From: a bacterium | GTDB taxonomy: Bacteria > Spirochaetota > Spirochaetia > Treponematales > Rectinemataceae | Length of the DNA stretch: 5,559 bases | Assembly: GCA_021813065.1 (NCBI GenBank) | Contig: JAKALZ010000140.1 | Location: 1-5,559 of the forward strand | Reading direction: 5' to 3' | Part shown: positions 1-5,559 of the stretch, in pieces | How positions within the stretch are numbered: position 1 is the stretch's first letter | Layout: each line of letters begins with the position of its first letter | Notes under the pieces: model-generated | What the model was told of the DNA's origin: nothing | Database searches by the model: none | What the model saw: the letters and a program-made list of their open reading frames with translations, nothing else | Position numbers and translations under genes: made by a program

Positions 1-1
1 G

Positions 2-1072
2 GTCAATCTCGAGATAAAGGCCGGCGAGCTCGTGACGATTCTCGGGCCGTCGGGCTGCGGCAAGACGACGACGCTCCGCATGATCGCGGGCTTCGAGTAC
101 CCGACTTCGGGTTCGATCTATATCGGCGGGCGCGATATCGCGATGGTTCCGCCCAACAAGCGCGGGCTCTCGATGGTGTTCCAGAGCTATGCCCTCTTTC
201 CGCACCTCTCGATTTACGAGAATGTAGCGTATGGTTTGCGGGTGCAGCGGCTCAAAGCCTCGGAGATCAAGGTACGGACCGAGCGCGCGCTCGAACTGAT
301 GCAGCTGACGACGATGGCGAAGCGATTCCCAAGCCAGGTGTCGGGCGGGCAGCAGCAGCGCATCGCCCTGGCGCGCGCGATCGTCATCGAACCGAGCGTG
401 CTCTTGTTCGACGAGCCGCTCTCCAACCTCGACGCAAAATTGCGCGAATACATGCGAGACGAGCTGCGGAAGTTGCAGAAGCGGCTCGGCATCACGAGCC
501 TCTACGTGACGCACGACCAGAGCGAGGCCATGGCGATCTCGGACCGCGTCGTGATCATGAAGGATGGACGCATACAGCAGGTGGGGACGCCGCGCGAGAT
601 CTACGCCTACCCGCAGACGAAATTCGTCGCCGACTTCATGGGCAAGGCGAATTTCATCAACGTGAACGTGCTCGGCATGGAGGGAGAGGCGGCGCGCATC
701 GAGATCGATGGCGAGCGGTTCACCGTGCCGCGACCGGGGAACGCCGCGCCGAAATCGGGGCCTGCCCTCCTCGTGGTGCGGCCTGAAGCGCTCAAGCTCG
801 TCGCGATGGGCAGCGCGGTAACGGCGGGTGCGGACCGCGCATCGAATGCGGTAGGAACCTCGGGAGTTGCCCTCAAAGGAACGATCGACCGCTTCACCTA
901 CTTCGGCAACATCGCACGCTACGAGGTCTCGACGCCGAATGCGCCGCTGCTCATCGAGAGTTACAATCCCGAAACCTCCTCGGTTTTCGATGAAAGCGCG
1001 AGCGTCGGCATCGGCATCGATTTTGAATCGGCGAGGCTTTTGCCCGTCGAAAGCAAGGAGTCACAACAATGA
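2..1072 (+). CDS. ABC transporter ATP-binding protein, FbpC/PotA-type (5' partial)
   Basis: Cytoplasmic ATPase subunit that powers an ABC importer. The reading frame is open from base 2, before any start codon. The first roughly 25-30 residues, including the aromatic A-loop, therefore lie outside the window, and the GTG at 32 is internal. All nucleotide-binding motifs are present and intact: Walker A GPSGCGKTT (44-70), Q-loop in VFQSYALFPH, signature VSGGQQQR (338-361), Walker B VLLFDEP (398-418), D-loop SNLD and the switch His in VTHDQ (512-514). After about residue 215 comes a C-terminal TOBE-type domain with VVRPEALKL and a later GTIDRFTYFGN segment. This layout is that of the Fe(III)/polyamine/2-aminoethylphosphonate/sugar-phosphate importer ATPases. 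The exact substrate cannot be read from the ATPase. Its stop codon overlaps the start of the sugar kinase (ATGA), so the two are probably translationally coupled, and its permease and binding protein are expected upstream. Family is near certain; substrate is unknown. Confidence 0.95.
   Translation, partial: VNLEIKAGELVTILGPSGCGKTTTLRMIAGFEYPTSGSIYIGGRDIAMVPPNKRGLSMVFQSYALFPHLSIYENVAYGLRVQRLKASEIKVRTERALELMQLTTMAKRFPSQVSGGQQQRIALARAIVIEPSVLLFDEPLSNLDAKLREYMRDELRKLQKRLGITSLYVTHDQSEAMAISDRVVIMKDGRIQQVGTPREIYAYPQTKFVADFMGKANFINVNVLGMEGEAARIEIDGERFTVPRPGNAAPKSGPALLVVRPEALKLVAMGSAVTAGADRASNAVGTSGVALKGTIDRFTYFGNIARYEVSTPNAPLLIESYNPETSSVFDESASVGIGIDFESARLLPVESKESQQ
1055..1060 (+). promoter_or_regulatory. 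Ribosome binding site of the PfkB kinase
   Basis: AAGGAG lies 8 bases before the ATG at 1069, inside the last codons of the ATPase gene. With the ATGA stop-start overlap it supports the 1069 start and coupled translation. Confidence 0.8.
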
Positions 1073-1962
1073 GCGACACACATCAGTTTGACATCGCCTT
1101 TCTCGGTCAGTACACCAAGGATACCATCGTCAACAAGAGCGGCACCCGCGTCGTGAACGGAGGCGCGTATTTCTACGGATCGGGCGCGAGCGCCGCGCTC
1201 GGACTCAAGGTCGCCGCCGTGACCCGGCTCGCCTCCGAAGATTTTTCAAGCTTCCAGTATTTAGTGGAGCGCGGCGTGAAGGTAAAGTCGATTCCCACAC
1301 GGAAATCGACTTGCCTTCAGCTCCTCTACCCCTCCGACAATCCGGACGACCGGATTCTCTCCGTAACCTCGGTGGCCGAACCCTTCGAGCCTGAAGATGT
1401 GGCGGACATCGACGCGCCGGTGTGGTCGATCGGCGCCTCGATCCGGGGCGAAGTGAGCCTCGAGGTGCTCAGGGCGATCAAGGCAAAGGGAGCGCGCATC
1501 GGTCTCGATGCGCAGGGCTATGTCCGCATCGTGCGCAATGGAACGCTCGCTTATGATACCGAGTGGCCGGAAAAGGCCGAAGTGCTCTCTCTCGTCGATG
1601 TGTTTAAGGCTGATGTCGTGGAAGCTGAGCTTCTGACCGGCACACGTGACCTGCATGAGACTGCCAGGATTCTCGCGCGCTACGGCGTTCCGGAGTTCGT
1701 GCTCACGCACGGCGATGGCGTGGTGGTCTACGCCCAAGAGAAATTCTTCGAGGCGCCCTTCACGCCGAAGAGCCTTATCGGCCGGAGCGGCCGAGGCGAC
1801 ACCTGCCTCGCGTCCTACCTGGCGGCGCGCATCAGCATGGCGCCCGCGGAAGCGACCCTCTGGGCAGCGGCTCTGACAAGCCTTAAGATGGAGGGCATCG
1901 GGCCATTCTCCGGAACACGCAAGGACATCGAGCGGGCGCTGCGCGAGCGGTACGGGAAATAA
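1069..1962 (+). CDS. PfkB-family carbohydrate/polyol kinase, TM0415-like
   Basis: Predicted cytoplasmic ribokinase-fold enzyme of 297 residues that transfers phosphate from ATP to a sugar or cyclitol hydroxyl. Visible family features are the N-terminal substrate-side Gly-Gly (NGGAYFYGSG, residues 30-39), KADVVEAELLTG (180-191, the equivalent of the family's N-x-x-E motif), LTHGDGVVVY (212-221) and the anion-hole motif GRSGRGDTC (238-246), with Asp244 as the expected catalytic base. The usual GAGD is GRGD here. From memory, the same GRxGRGDTC motif and a DAQGxVR stretch (147-153 here) occur in Thermotoga maritima TM0415, a PfkB protein encoded near inositol catabolism genes. This suggests a sugar-acid or inositol-like substrate, but specificity cannot be assigned. 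The ATG at 1069 overlaps the ATPase stop and has a good ribosome binding site. Coupling to an importer ATPase suggests it phosphorylates the imported compound or a product of it. Family is highly certain, substrate open. Confidence 0.92.
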   Translation: MSDTHQFDIAFLGQYTKDTIVNKSGTRVVNGGAYFYGSGASAALGLKVAAVTRLASEDFSSFQYLVERGVKVKSIPTRKSTCLQLLYPSDNPDDRILSVTSVAEPFEPEDVADIDAPVWSIGASIRGEVSLEVLRAIKAKGARIGLDAQGYVRIVRNGTLAYDTEWPEKAEVLSLVDVFKADVVEAELLTGTRDLHETARILARYGVPEFVLTHGDGVVVYAQEKFFEAPFTPKSLIGRSGRGDTCLASYLAARISMAPAEATLWAAALTSLKMEGIGPFSGTRKDIERALRERYGK

Positions 1963-2021
1963 TCGTCGCCACGGCGCGTGCCGCCATCGTACGCGGATTG
2001 CGCTATTCCGTGAGGCGCCCC

Positions 2022-2837
2022 ATGTTCTTTTTCGGAGGTGCCGCCATTTCTCCCTCGCTTTTGAAAATCGCGCTCTCATTTTTGCTCGCGGGGGTCTGGG
2101 TCTCGAGTTCCACGCTCCTCGCGGAGCGGCTCGGGAGCAAGAAGGCTGGCCTCATCACCAATTTGCCCTCTAACATCGTGCTATCGCTCATCTTCATGGC
2201 GCTGACGAGCGGGTCCTCCTACGCCGCCCAGACCACACGGGGCATTCCGATCGGCATGGCCATCGACACGATCTTCGTGCTCGCCTTCATACTCGCGCTC
2301 CGCTGGGGTCTCGGGCTGGCGCTCGCGATCTCGTTTCTCGTGTGGGCAGTCTCCGCGCTCATCTTTGTGCTGCTCCTCCCGCCGCTTGGCACGCTGAGCT
2401 CGCTTCTCTTCTACATCGCGGTGCTGGCGATATGCTTTATCCTCGCGGATCAACGGATGGCGATCAGAATGGTGGCGCGAAAACCGACGAAATTCTCCTG
2501 GAAGCAGGTTGCCATTCGTGGACTTTTCGCGGGCACCGTGGTAGCGGGTGCCGTCACGGTAGCGCAATTCGCGCCGCCTTACATGACGGGCATCGTGGCG
2601 ACCTTTCCCGCGGTGCTCTCGACCACCCTCGTCATTCTCACCCTAGGGCAAGGACCTGCTTTCGCGCGCGCCACCGGCAAGATCCTCATCGTGACATCGA
2701 GCAACATCATCGTCTATGCGGCAGTGGTGGGCGCTACCTTCGTGCGCCTTGGACCTTGGCTCGGCTCCGCCCTCGCCTTCGGCGCATCGCTCGGCTACAT
2801 CGCGATCCTGAGCAATGTCGTCGCGAGAATCAGATAA
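2022..2837 (+). CDS. Polytopic inner-membrane protein with internal duplication, function unknown
   Basis: From the ATG at 2022 this is a 271-residue, very hydrophobic protein with about nine predicted membrane segments, by eye near residues 13-33, 41-62, 77-94, 97-118, 123-142, 164-184, 188-208, 220-240 and 246-267. A strongly basic stretch (about 143-166) separates the halves and is probably cytoplasmic. Residues 21-71 align without gaps to 168-218 (offset 147), sharing L-x-A-G, a central Gly, a Pro six residues later and a second Gly, so the protein looks like a tandem duplication. Each half recalls small GlpM/DUF3147-like membrane proteins (AGL...P pattern), from memory only. It follows the kinase by 59 bases with no terminator between, so it probably shares the operon and might move a related metabolite. 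No known transporter signature was recognised. The start is uncertain: TTG 1998, GTG 2010, ATG 2022 and ATT 2046 are all in frame. The reading frame is well supported by its composition and hydrophobic pattern. Confidence 0.82.
   Translation: MFFFGGAAISPSLLKIALSFLLAGVWVSSSTLLAERLGSKKAGLITNLPSNIVLSLIFMALTSGSSYAAQTTRGIPIGMAIDTIFVLAFILALRWGLGLALAISFLVWAVSALIFVLLLPPLGTLSSLLFYIAVLAICFILADQRMAIRMVARKPTKFSWKQVAIRGLFAGTVVAGAVTVAQFAPPYMTGIVATFPAVLSTTLVILTLGQGPAFARATGKILIVTSSNIIVYAAVVGATFVRLGPWLGSALAFGASLGYIAILSNVVARIR
2034..2040 (+). promoter_or_regulatory. Perfect Shine-Dalgarno-like sequence inside the annotated start region of the membrane protein
   Basis: GGAGGTG is a full match to the 16S anti-Shine-Dalgarno. 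It lies downstream of the ATG at 2022 and 5-7 bases before an in-frame ATT at 2046, with no ATG, GTG or TTG start at the right distance in this frame. Either it is a coincidence of Gly-Gly codons or the gene starts at a rare ATT codon. The ATG at 2022 has only a weaker GAGG (2012-2015) at a 6-base spacing. Confidence 0.45.
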
Positions 2838-2870
2838 AAAAAGGACGGCCCCAAAAGGAGCCGCCTTTTT
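2836..2870. terminator. Bidirectional intrinsic terminator between convergent genes
   Basis: Seven A (2836-2842) and GG, a bulged A, CGGC and CC form the left arm. AAAA (2853-2856) is the loop. GG, then GCCGCC and five T (2866-2870) form the right arm; one C-A mismatch interrupts the stem. Read on +, the hairpin ends in a T-run and stops the ATPase-kinase-membrane protein operon. Read on -, the A-run becomes a seven-U tail and stops the nucleotidase transcript. The A-run overlaps the TAA stop codon of the membrane protein gene. Confidence 0.88.
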
Positions 2871-2897
2871 AGTTTCAGAGCTCTGCGTCTGCCGGCG

Positions 2898-2931
2898 CCA
2901 TAGCGCGCTCAGCTACGCGAGCAAGCGCTGG
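2898..2931. other. Stem-loop in the 3' untranslated region of the nucleotidase transcript
   Basis: AGCGC-GCTC (2902-2910) pairs with GAGC (2919-2922) and GCGCT (2925-2929), with an 8-base loop and a two-base AA bulge; CC (2898-2899) can add two outer pairs with GG (2930-2931). There is no T-run on either side, so it is not a classical terminator. It could protect the 3' end of the nucleotidase mRNA, or be chance in GC-rich DNA. The rest of the 2871-2974 gap holds no recognisable gene. Confidence 0.35.
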
Positions 2932-2974
2932 ATCGGCGGAAGATGCAATCGTTGTCCGCCCCAGCTCGAAACCT

Positions 2975-4495
2975 TTACTTCGTGTACACCATGTTGTCGT
3001 TCGTCACTACACCGCCGAGGTGTTTGAGGTAGGCGAGGAATACTTCCACATCTGTCGGGAAATCGTTCTTGGCCTTGCCCACGAGCATCGTGTAGCCATC
3101 GCCGCCGTTGAACTCGAAGTTCAGCGTCGCAAAGACATAGTCTTTGTTCGGATCGATCGGCTTTCCGGCAACCATGATGTCCGACACTCTGTCGCCAGCT
3201 GGCTTGGATACATCGGTCTTGAAGGTCAGGCCGGCCATGTGCGGATAGCGTCCGTCGGGGGCGGGCAGCTTGCCGACGCCGTTCTCGAGGATCGCCTTGA
3301 TCTCCGATCCCTTGAAGGTGCCGGTCTGGATGTAATTGCTGAAGGGCATGACCGTGTATACGAGCTTCATTGTGATGTCGCCCGCGGGAATCGAATCGCG
3401 GATGCCGCCGCCATTCATGAGCGCGATATCGGCGCCAGTCACATAGAGCATGCCGTTCGCGATGAGGGTGCCGAGATTGGTCTGCTGCGTGCGGACGAGA
3501 TCCCTGGTGCCTTCAAGCTTGACATCGGTCTTCCCAACGACCTGGGCGAGGATCGCGTCCTGAGACTTTGTCGCGTCGGCGAGCATCTGCGCGATACGCG
3601 GATCGCCCTTGAGGTCGGGTGAGTTGGCCGGGGTGATCGTGCGGGCGCTCTTGTCCATGATCTTGCGGTTCGCGCCAACCACGATGTCGACCACGCCGAG
3701 TCCAGCGCCGTACGCGCCAGTGCTGGCGATGAGGGTATTCGTGGTGTTCTTCTTCTGGATGTCAGCGAGCGTGCTATGGCTGTGTCCGTCGATGATGACA
3801 TCGATCTGCGGCACGAACTTCGCGAGTGTAATCGAGGTCGGATCGCTGGAGTCGTCGATACCAAGGTGCGACAGGCATACGAGGACATCGTACTTGCCCG
3901 CGAGTTCAGCCGCGACGAGTTTTGCTTCGACAATCGGGTCGCCGAAGGTTACGCCTTCGATGCCCTTCGGGTCGGTTTTGTACGCCGTCTCAGGCGTCGC
4001 CAGCCCGAAGAACGCCACGCGGACGCCGCCCATATCGCGGATTTCATAGGCGGGGAACACGCGCTGGCCATCCTTGTAGACGTTCGCGGCAAGAATTTTG
4101 AACTTTGCCATCTTGGCCAGCTCGAGCAGACGATCAAAACCGTAGTTGTAGTCGTGGTTGCCCGTGGTCATGTAGGTATAGCCGAGTTCGTTCATCATCT
4201 TCACGGCGGTCTCGCCCCTGTCGAGGTTGACGATGGGGAGGCCGTGGAAGGTGTCGCCCACGTCGACGAGAATCGTATTGGGATTCTTCGCCTTGAGATC
4301 CTGAACGGCGGTGTAGATCTTCGGGAAGCCGAGGACATCTTTGCTCTCGACGATGCGGCCGTGCAGATCGTTGGTGTGGGCGATCGTCAGAGTGACCGCC
4401 TCGGGTAGATTCGCCTGCGCCGAGATCGAGCCAGCGAAGGCGAACGTGAAAATCACCGCGGCGAGCACAGCGAATTTTCCGATTCTTTTGAACAT
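2975..4495 (-). CDS. Secreted 5'-nucleotidase / UshA-CpdB-type metallophosphoesterase
   Basis: Predicted 506-residue exported enzyme that removes phosphate from nucleotides or related phosphoesters outside the cytoplasm. The start at 4495 is chosen over the in-frame ATG at 4528 because AAGGAGGT lies 5 bases before it and the signal peptide (about 1-28; basic MFKR, hydrophobic core, cleavage near SAQA) then begins at residue 1. The metallophosphatase domain (about 34-245) shows HTNDLHG (metal ligands Asp43, His45), VDVGD (Asp81), GNHD (Asn113, catalytic-type His114), CLSHLG (His210) and GHSH (237-240). The C-terminal nucleotidase domain (about 315-475) shows QTNLGTLIAN, NGGGIR (361-366), MPFSN and FEFNGGDGY, where Phe460 and Asp466 fit the base-stacking Phe and the Asp of UshA. 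Where UshA has the Asp of its His-Asp dyad, Asn117 stands. No lipobox or cell-wall anchor is seen. It is divergent from the binding-protein gene and convergent with the operon on its other side. Exact substrate (5'-NMP, 2',3'-cNMP, UDP-sugar) is undecided. Confidence 0.95.
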   Translation of the reverse strand: MFKRIGKFAVLAAVIFTFAFAGSISAQANLPEAVTLTIAHTNDLHGRIVESKDVLGFPKIYTAVQDLKAKNPNTILVDVGDTFHGLPIVNLDRGETAVKMMNELGYTYMTTGNHDYNYGFDRLLELAKMAKFKILAANVYKDGQRVFPAYEIRDMGGVRVAFFGLATPETAYKTDPKGIEGVTFGDPIVEAKLVAAELAGKYDVLVCLSHLGIDDSSDPTSITLAKFVPQIDVIIDGHSHSTLADIQKKNTTNTLIASTGAYGAGLGVVDIVVGANRKIMDKSARTITPANSPDLKGDPRIAQMLADATKSQDAILAQVVGKTDVKLEGTRDLVRTQQTNLGTLIANGMLYVTGADIALMNGGGIRDSIPAGDITMKLVYTVMPFSNYIQTGTFKGSEIKAILENGVGKLPAPDGRYPHMAGLTFKTDVSKPAGDRVSDIMVAGKPIDPNKDYVFATLNFEFNGGDGYTMLVGKAKNDFPTDVEVFLAYLKHLGGVVTNDNMVYTK

Positions 4496-4500
4496 CGCAA

Positions 4501-4508
4501 ACCTCCTT
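4501..4508 (-). promoter_or_regulatory. Ribosome binding site deciding the nucleotidase start
   Basis: On the minus strand this reads AAGGAGGT, 5 bases before the ATG at 4495-4493. The upstream in-frame ATG at 4528 has no such site and would put 11 polar residues ahead of the signal peptide, so 4495 is the better start. Confidence 0.88.
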
Positions 4509-4536
4509 GTTTCCATTTGGTGATACATGCGGGTTA

Positions 4537-4565
4537 ATTATATCGCCCTTATTTCGAGCACACAA
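4537..4565 (-). promoter_or_regulatory. Sigma-70-type promoter of the nucleotidase gene
   Basis: On the minus strand: -35 TTGTGT (4565-4560), 17-base spacer, -10 TATAAT (4542-4537), a perfect -10. Transcription would start near 4530, giving a leader of about 35 bases before the ATG at 4495. That start point leaves almost no leader for the ATG at 4528, which again favours 4495. Confidence 0.72.
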
Positions 4566-4606
4566 GCAAAAACTGAAAGACTATCCTCTTCCCCGCACGC
4601 AATTTT

Positions 4607-4623
4607 GAATCTCTATTCCGAAT
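4607..4623. promoter_or_regulatory. Candidate operator between divergent promoters
   Basis: GAAT-ctct-ATTC followed by C-GAAT gives two overlapping inverted repeats (4607-4618 and 4615-4623). They lie in the 62 bases between the two divergent -35 boxes, 4 bases from the -35 of the binding-protein promoter. A regulator here could control both genes. The arms are only four bases long and AT-rich, so chance is a real alternative. Confidence 0.25.
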
Positions 4624-4627
4624 TTCC

Positions 4628-4657
4628 TTGACCGGCGTACAGAAGCGATCATACAAT
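4628..4657 (+). promoter_or_regulatory. Sigma-70-type promoter of the substrate-binding protein gene
   Basis: TTGACC (4628-4633) and TACAAT (4652-4657), separated by 18 bases, each match the consensus at five of six positions. The predicted start point is near 4664, leaving a leader of about 30 bases that contains the ribosome binding site AAGGAGGG (4682-4689), 5 bases before the ATG at 4695. This leader is too short for a riboswitch. Confidence 0.78.
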
Positions 4658-4694
4658 GGAAAACATACGTATTTGGCCCACAAGGAGGGTTTTC

Positions 4695-5559
4695 ATGAAA
4701 CGACTTTGGATAATTCTGGCTATTGCGCTTCTAGCTCTGCCTTCAGCGCTGTTTGCACAACAAACGCTCAATGTGTACACTATCATGCCGGAAAAATACG
4801 CAACTCAGATTTTCGCGGCTTTCACTGCAGATACAGGTGTCAAAGTAAATTTTGTAAGGCTTTCGTCCGGGGAGGCGCTCGCTCGAATTATCGCCGAGAA
4901 ACAGAACCCACAGGTAGATTGCCTCTGGGGCGGCCCCGCCGATACGTATGAGGCCGGTATTCGCGAAGGTGTTTTTGAGCAATACAAAGCGAAAGAAGCG
5001 GATAAAGTCCCCGCTGGCTTTAGATCTGCGGATAATTATTGGCTCGGAATCGGAGTAATTCCGCTTGTATTCATGAGCAACGGAAAATTCCTCAAGGACA
5101 AACACCTCAATCCACCGACGAGCTGGGAGGATCTACTCAATCCAGCATATAAGAACGCGCTCCAGATGGCAGACGCGAGGACTTCAGGTACCGCGACAGA
5201 GAGAATTTACACGCTCGTAAAGATTTACGGTGAAGATGGTGCATATTCGTATCAAAAGAAACTCAATCAAAATATCCAGCTCTATACGAAGAGCGGTGCA
5301 GGCGGCGCAATGCCCATCGCGACTGGGCAGGCTGCGTCGGGCGTGTTCTATATCGTGGACGCGCTCGATATTCAGCAGCAAGGTTACGATGTTGTGATCA
5401 CCTATCCCAAAGAAGGCGTGACCTATGGCGTCGAAGCCACTGGTATTCTCAAAGGAGCGAAAAACCTCGCGGCCGCCAAGAAATTGATCGATTGGGCTTC
5501 GTCGAAGCGCCTTGGCGAGGTTATGGTCGATAAAAAAATCAACTATATTCCGACACGCC
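4695..5559 (+). CDS. ABC transporter periplasmic substrate-binding protein, AfuA/aminoethylphosphonate/FbpA-type (3' partial)
   Basis: Secreted ligand-capturing subunit of an ABC importer; 288 codons are visible and family members run to about 330-345 residues, so the last 45-55 or so are missing. ATG 4695 is preceded by AAGGAGGG at 5 bases and a good promoter. Residues 1-21 are a signal peptide (MKR, hydrophobic core, cleavage before QQ at 22); no lipobox Cys. The mature part starts LNVYT and shows family hallmarks: SSGEALARI (57-65), NPQVDCLWGG (71-80), PTSWEDLLNP (141-150), ARTSGTA (161-167), ATGQAASGVF (209-218) and GAKNLAAAKKLIDW (254-267). This is the type II binding-protein superfamily that includes ferric-, phosphonate-, putrescine- and sugar-phosphate binders. 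The GxAxGVFYIVDAL segment occupies the region where ferric-binding proteins carry the iron-ligand Tyr-Tyr pair, and that pair is absent, so iron is unlikely. An anionic organic ligand is inferred. Permease and ATPase genes are expected just beyond the window. Confidence 0.93.
   Translation, partial: MKRLWIILAIALLALPSALFAQQTLNVYTIMPEKYATQIFAAFTADTGVKVNFVRLSSGEALARIIAEKQNPQVDCLWGGPADTYEAGIREGVFEQYKAKEADKVPAGFRSADNYWLGIGVIPLVFMSNGKFLKDKHLNPPTSWEDLLNPAYKNALQMADARTSGTATERIYTLVKIYGEDGAYSYQKKLNQNIQLYTKSGAGGAMPIATGQAASGVFYIVDALDIQQQGYDVVITYPKEGVTYGVEATGILKGAKNLAAAKKLIDWASSKRLGEVMVDKKINYIPTR

Noticed and set aside
1971..1982. CGGC-GCGT-GCCG hairpin between kinase and membrane-protein genes
   Set aside because: The stem is only four base pairs and has no T-run, so it does not support a terminator splitting the operon.
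1978..2047. Ten-base direct repeat GTGCCGCCAT at 1978-1987 and 2038-2047
   Set aside because: A single short GC-rich repeat pair 60 bases apart is compatible with chance and shows no flanking element structure.
1261..2079. 272-codon open frame on the minus strand across the kinase gene
   Set aside because: It is antisense to a gene with clear PfkB motifs, its translation is rich in Arg, His and Ala with no motif, and long antisense frames are expected in GC-rich DNA.
2342..2872. 176-codon plus-strand frame inside the membrane-protein gene
   Set aside because: It is an Arg/His-rich shadow frame with no motif, running through the terminator.
3020..4408. Long plus-strand open frames (3020-3622, 3609-4049, 3776-4408) across the nucleotidase gene
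   Set aside because: They are shadows of the minus-strand nucleotidase, whose motifs run through the same region; their translations show no domain and lack ribosome binding sites.
4628..4951. 107-codon plus-strand frame beginning at the binding-protein promoter
   Set aside because: It would start at the -35 box, ahead of the predicted transcription start, and overlaps the binding-protein gene in another frame.
4695..5559. Reading the binding protein as the partner of the ATPase at 2-1072
   Set aside because: It is possible by class, but the genes lie in different transcription units 3.6 kb apart with a terminator and an opposing gene between. The binding protein more likely has its own permease and ATPase just downstream of the window.

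Overview
The window carries four complete or near-complete genes and two genes cut by the window ends, in a GC-rich bacterium with signal peptides of Gram-negative type. The two secreted proteins end their signal peptides in Phe-Ala-Gln-Gln or Ser-Ala-Gln-Ala, a style common in spirochaetes. The sugar kinase resembles a Thermotoga protein. I therefore lean weakly to Spirochaetota or another deep-branching thermotogal-type lineage; no marker gene settles this.

Left block, + strand, 2-2837: an ABC transporter ATPase (5' end outside the window) overlaps a PfkB-family sugar or polyol kinase by the four bases ATGA. After a 59-base gap comes a polytopic membrane protein with an internal duplication. 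The block reads as the tail of one operon: import energised by the ATPase, phosphorylation of the imported compound by the kinase, and a membrane protein of unknown role. It ends in a hairpin terminator at 2836-2870 whose A-run and T-run make it usable from both sides.

Middle block, - strand, 4495-2975: a secreted 5'-nucleotidase of the UshA/CpdB/YfkN type, with all main metal-binding motifs, converging on that terminator. Its start is set by a strong ribosome binding site, and a TATAAT promoter lies just upstream.

Right block, + strand, 4695 onward: a periplasmic substrate-binding protein of the AfuA/2-aminoethylphosphonate/FbpA superfamily, cut by the window end. It is transcribed divergently from the nucleotidase, from a clear TTGACC-18-TACAAT promoter. 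By hand counts its base composition is lower in GC (about 51%) than the left block (about 65%). It lacks the Tyr-Tyr pair of ferric-binding proteins, so a phosphorylated or other anionic organic ligand is more likely than iron.

Taken together, the window may be a phosphorylated-metabolite (nucleotide, sugar-phosphate or inositol-type) scavenging neighbourhood: an extracytoplasmic phosphatase, a binding protein of a class that includes sugar-phosphate binders, an ATPase of the matching class and a PfkB kinase. That link is inference from context. I found no RNA gene, CRISPR array, insertion sequence or phage element.
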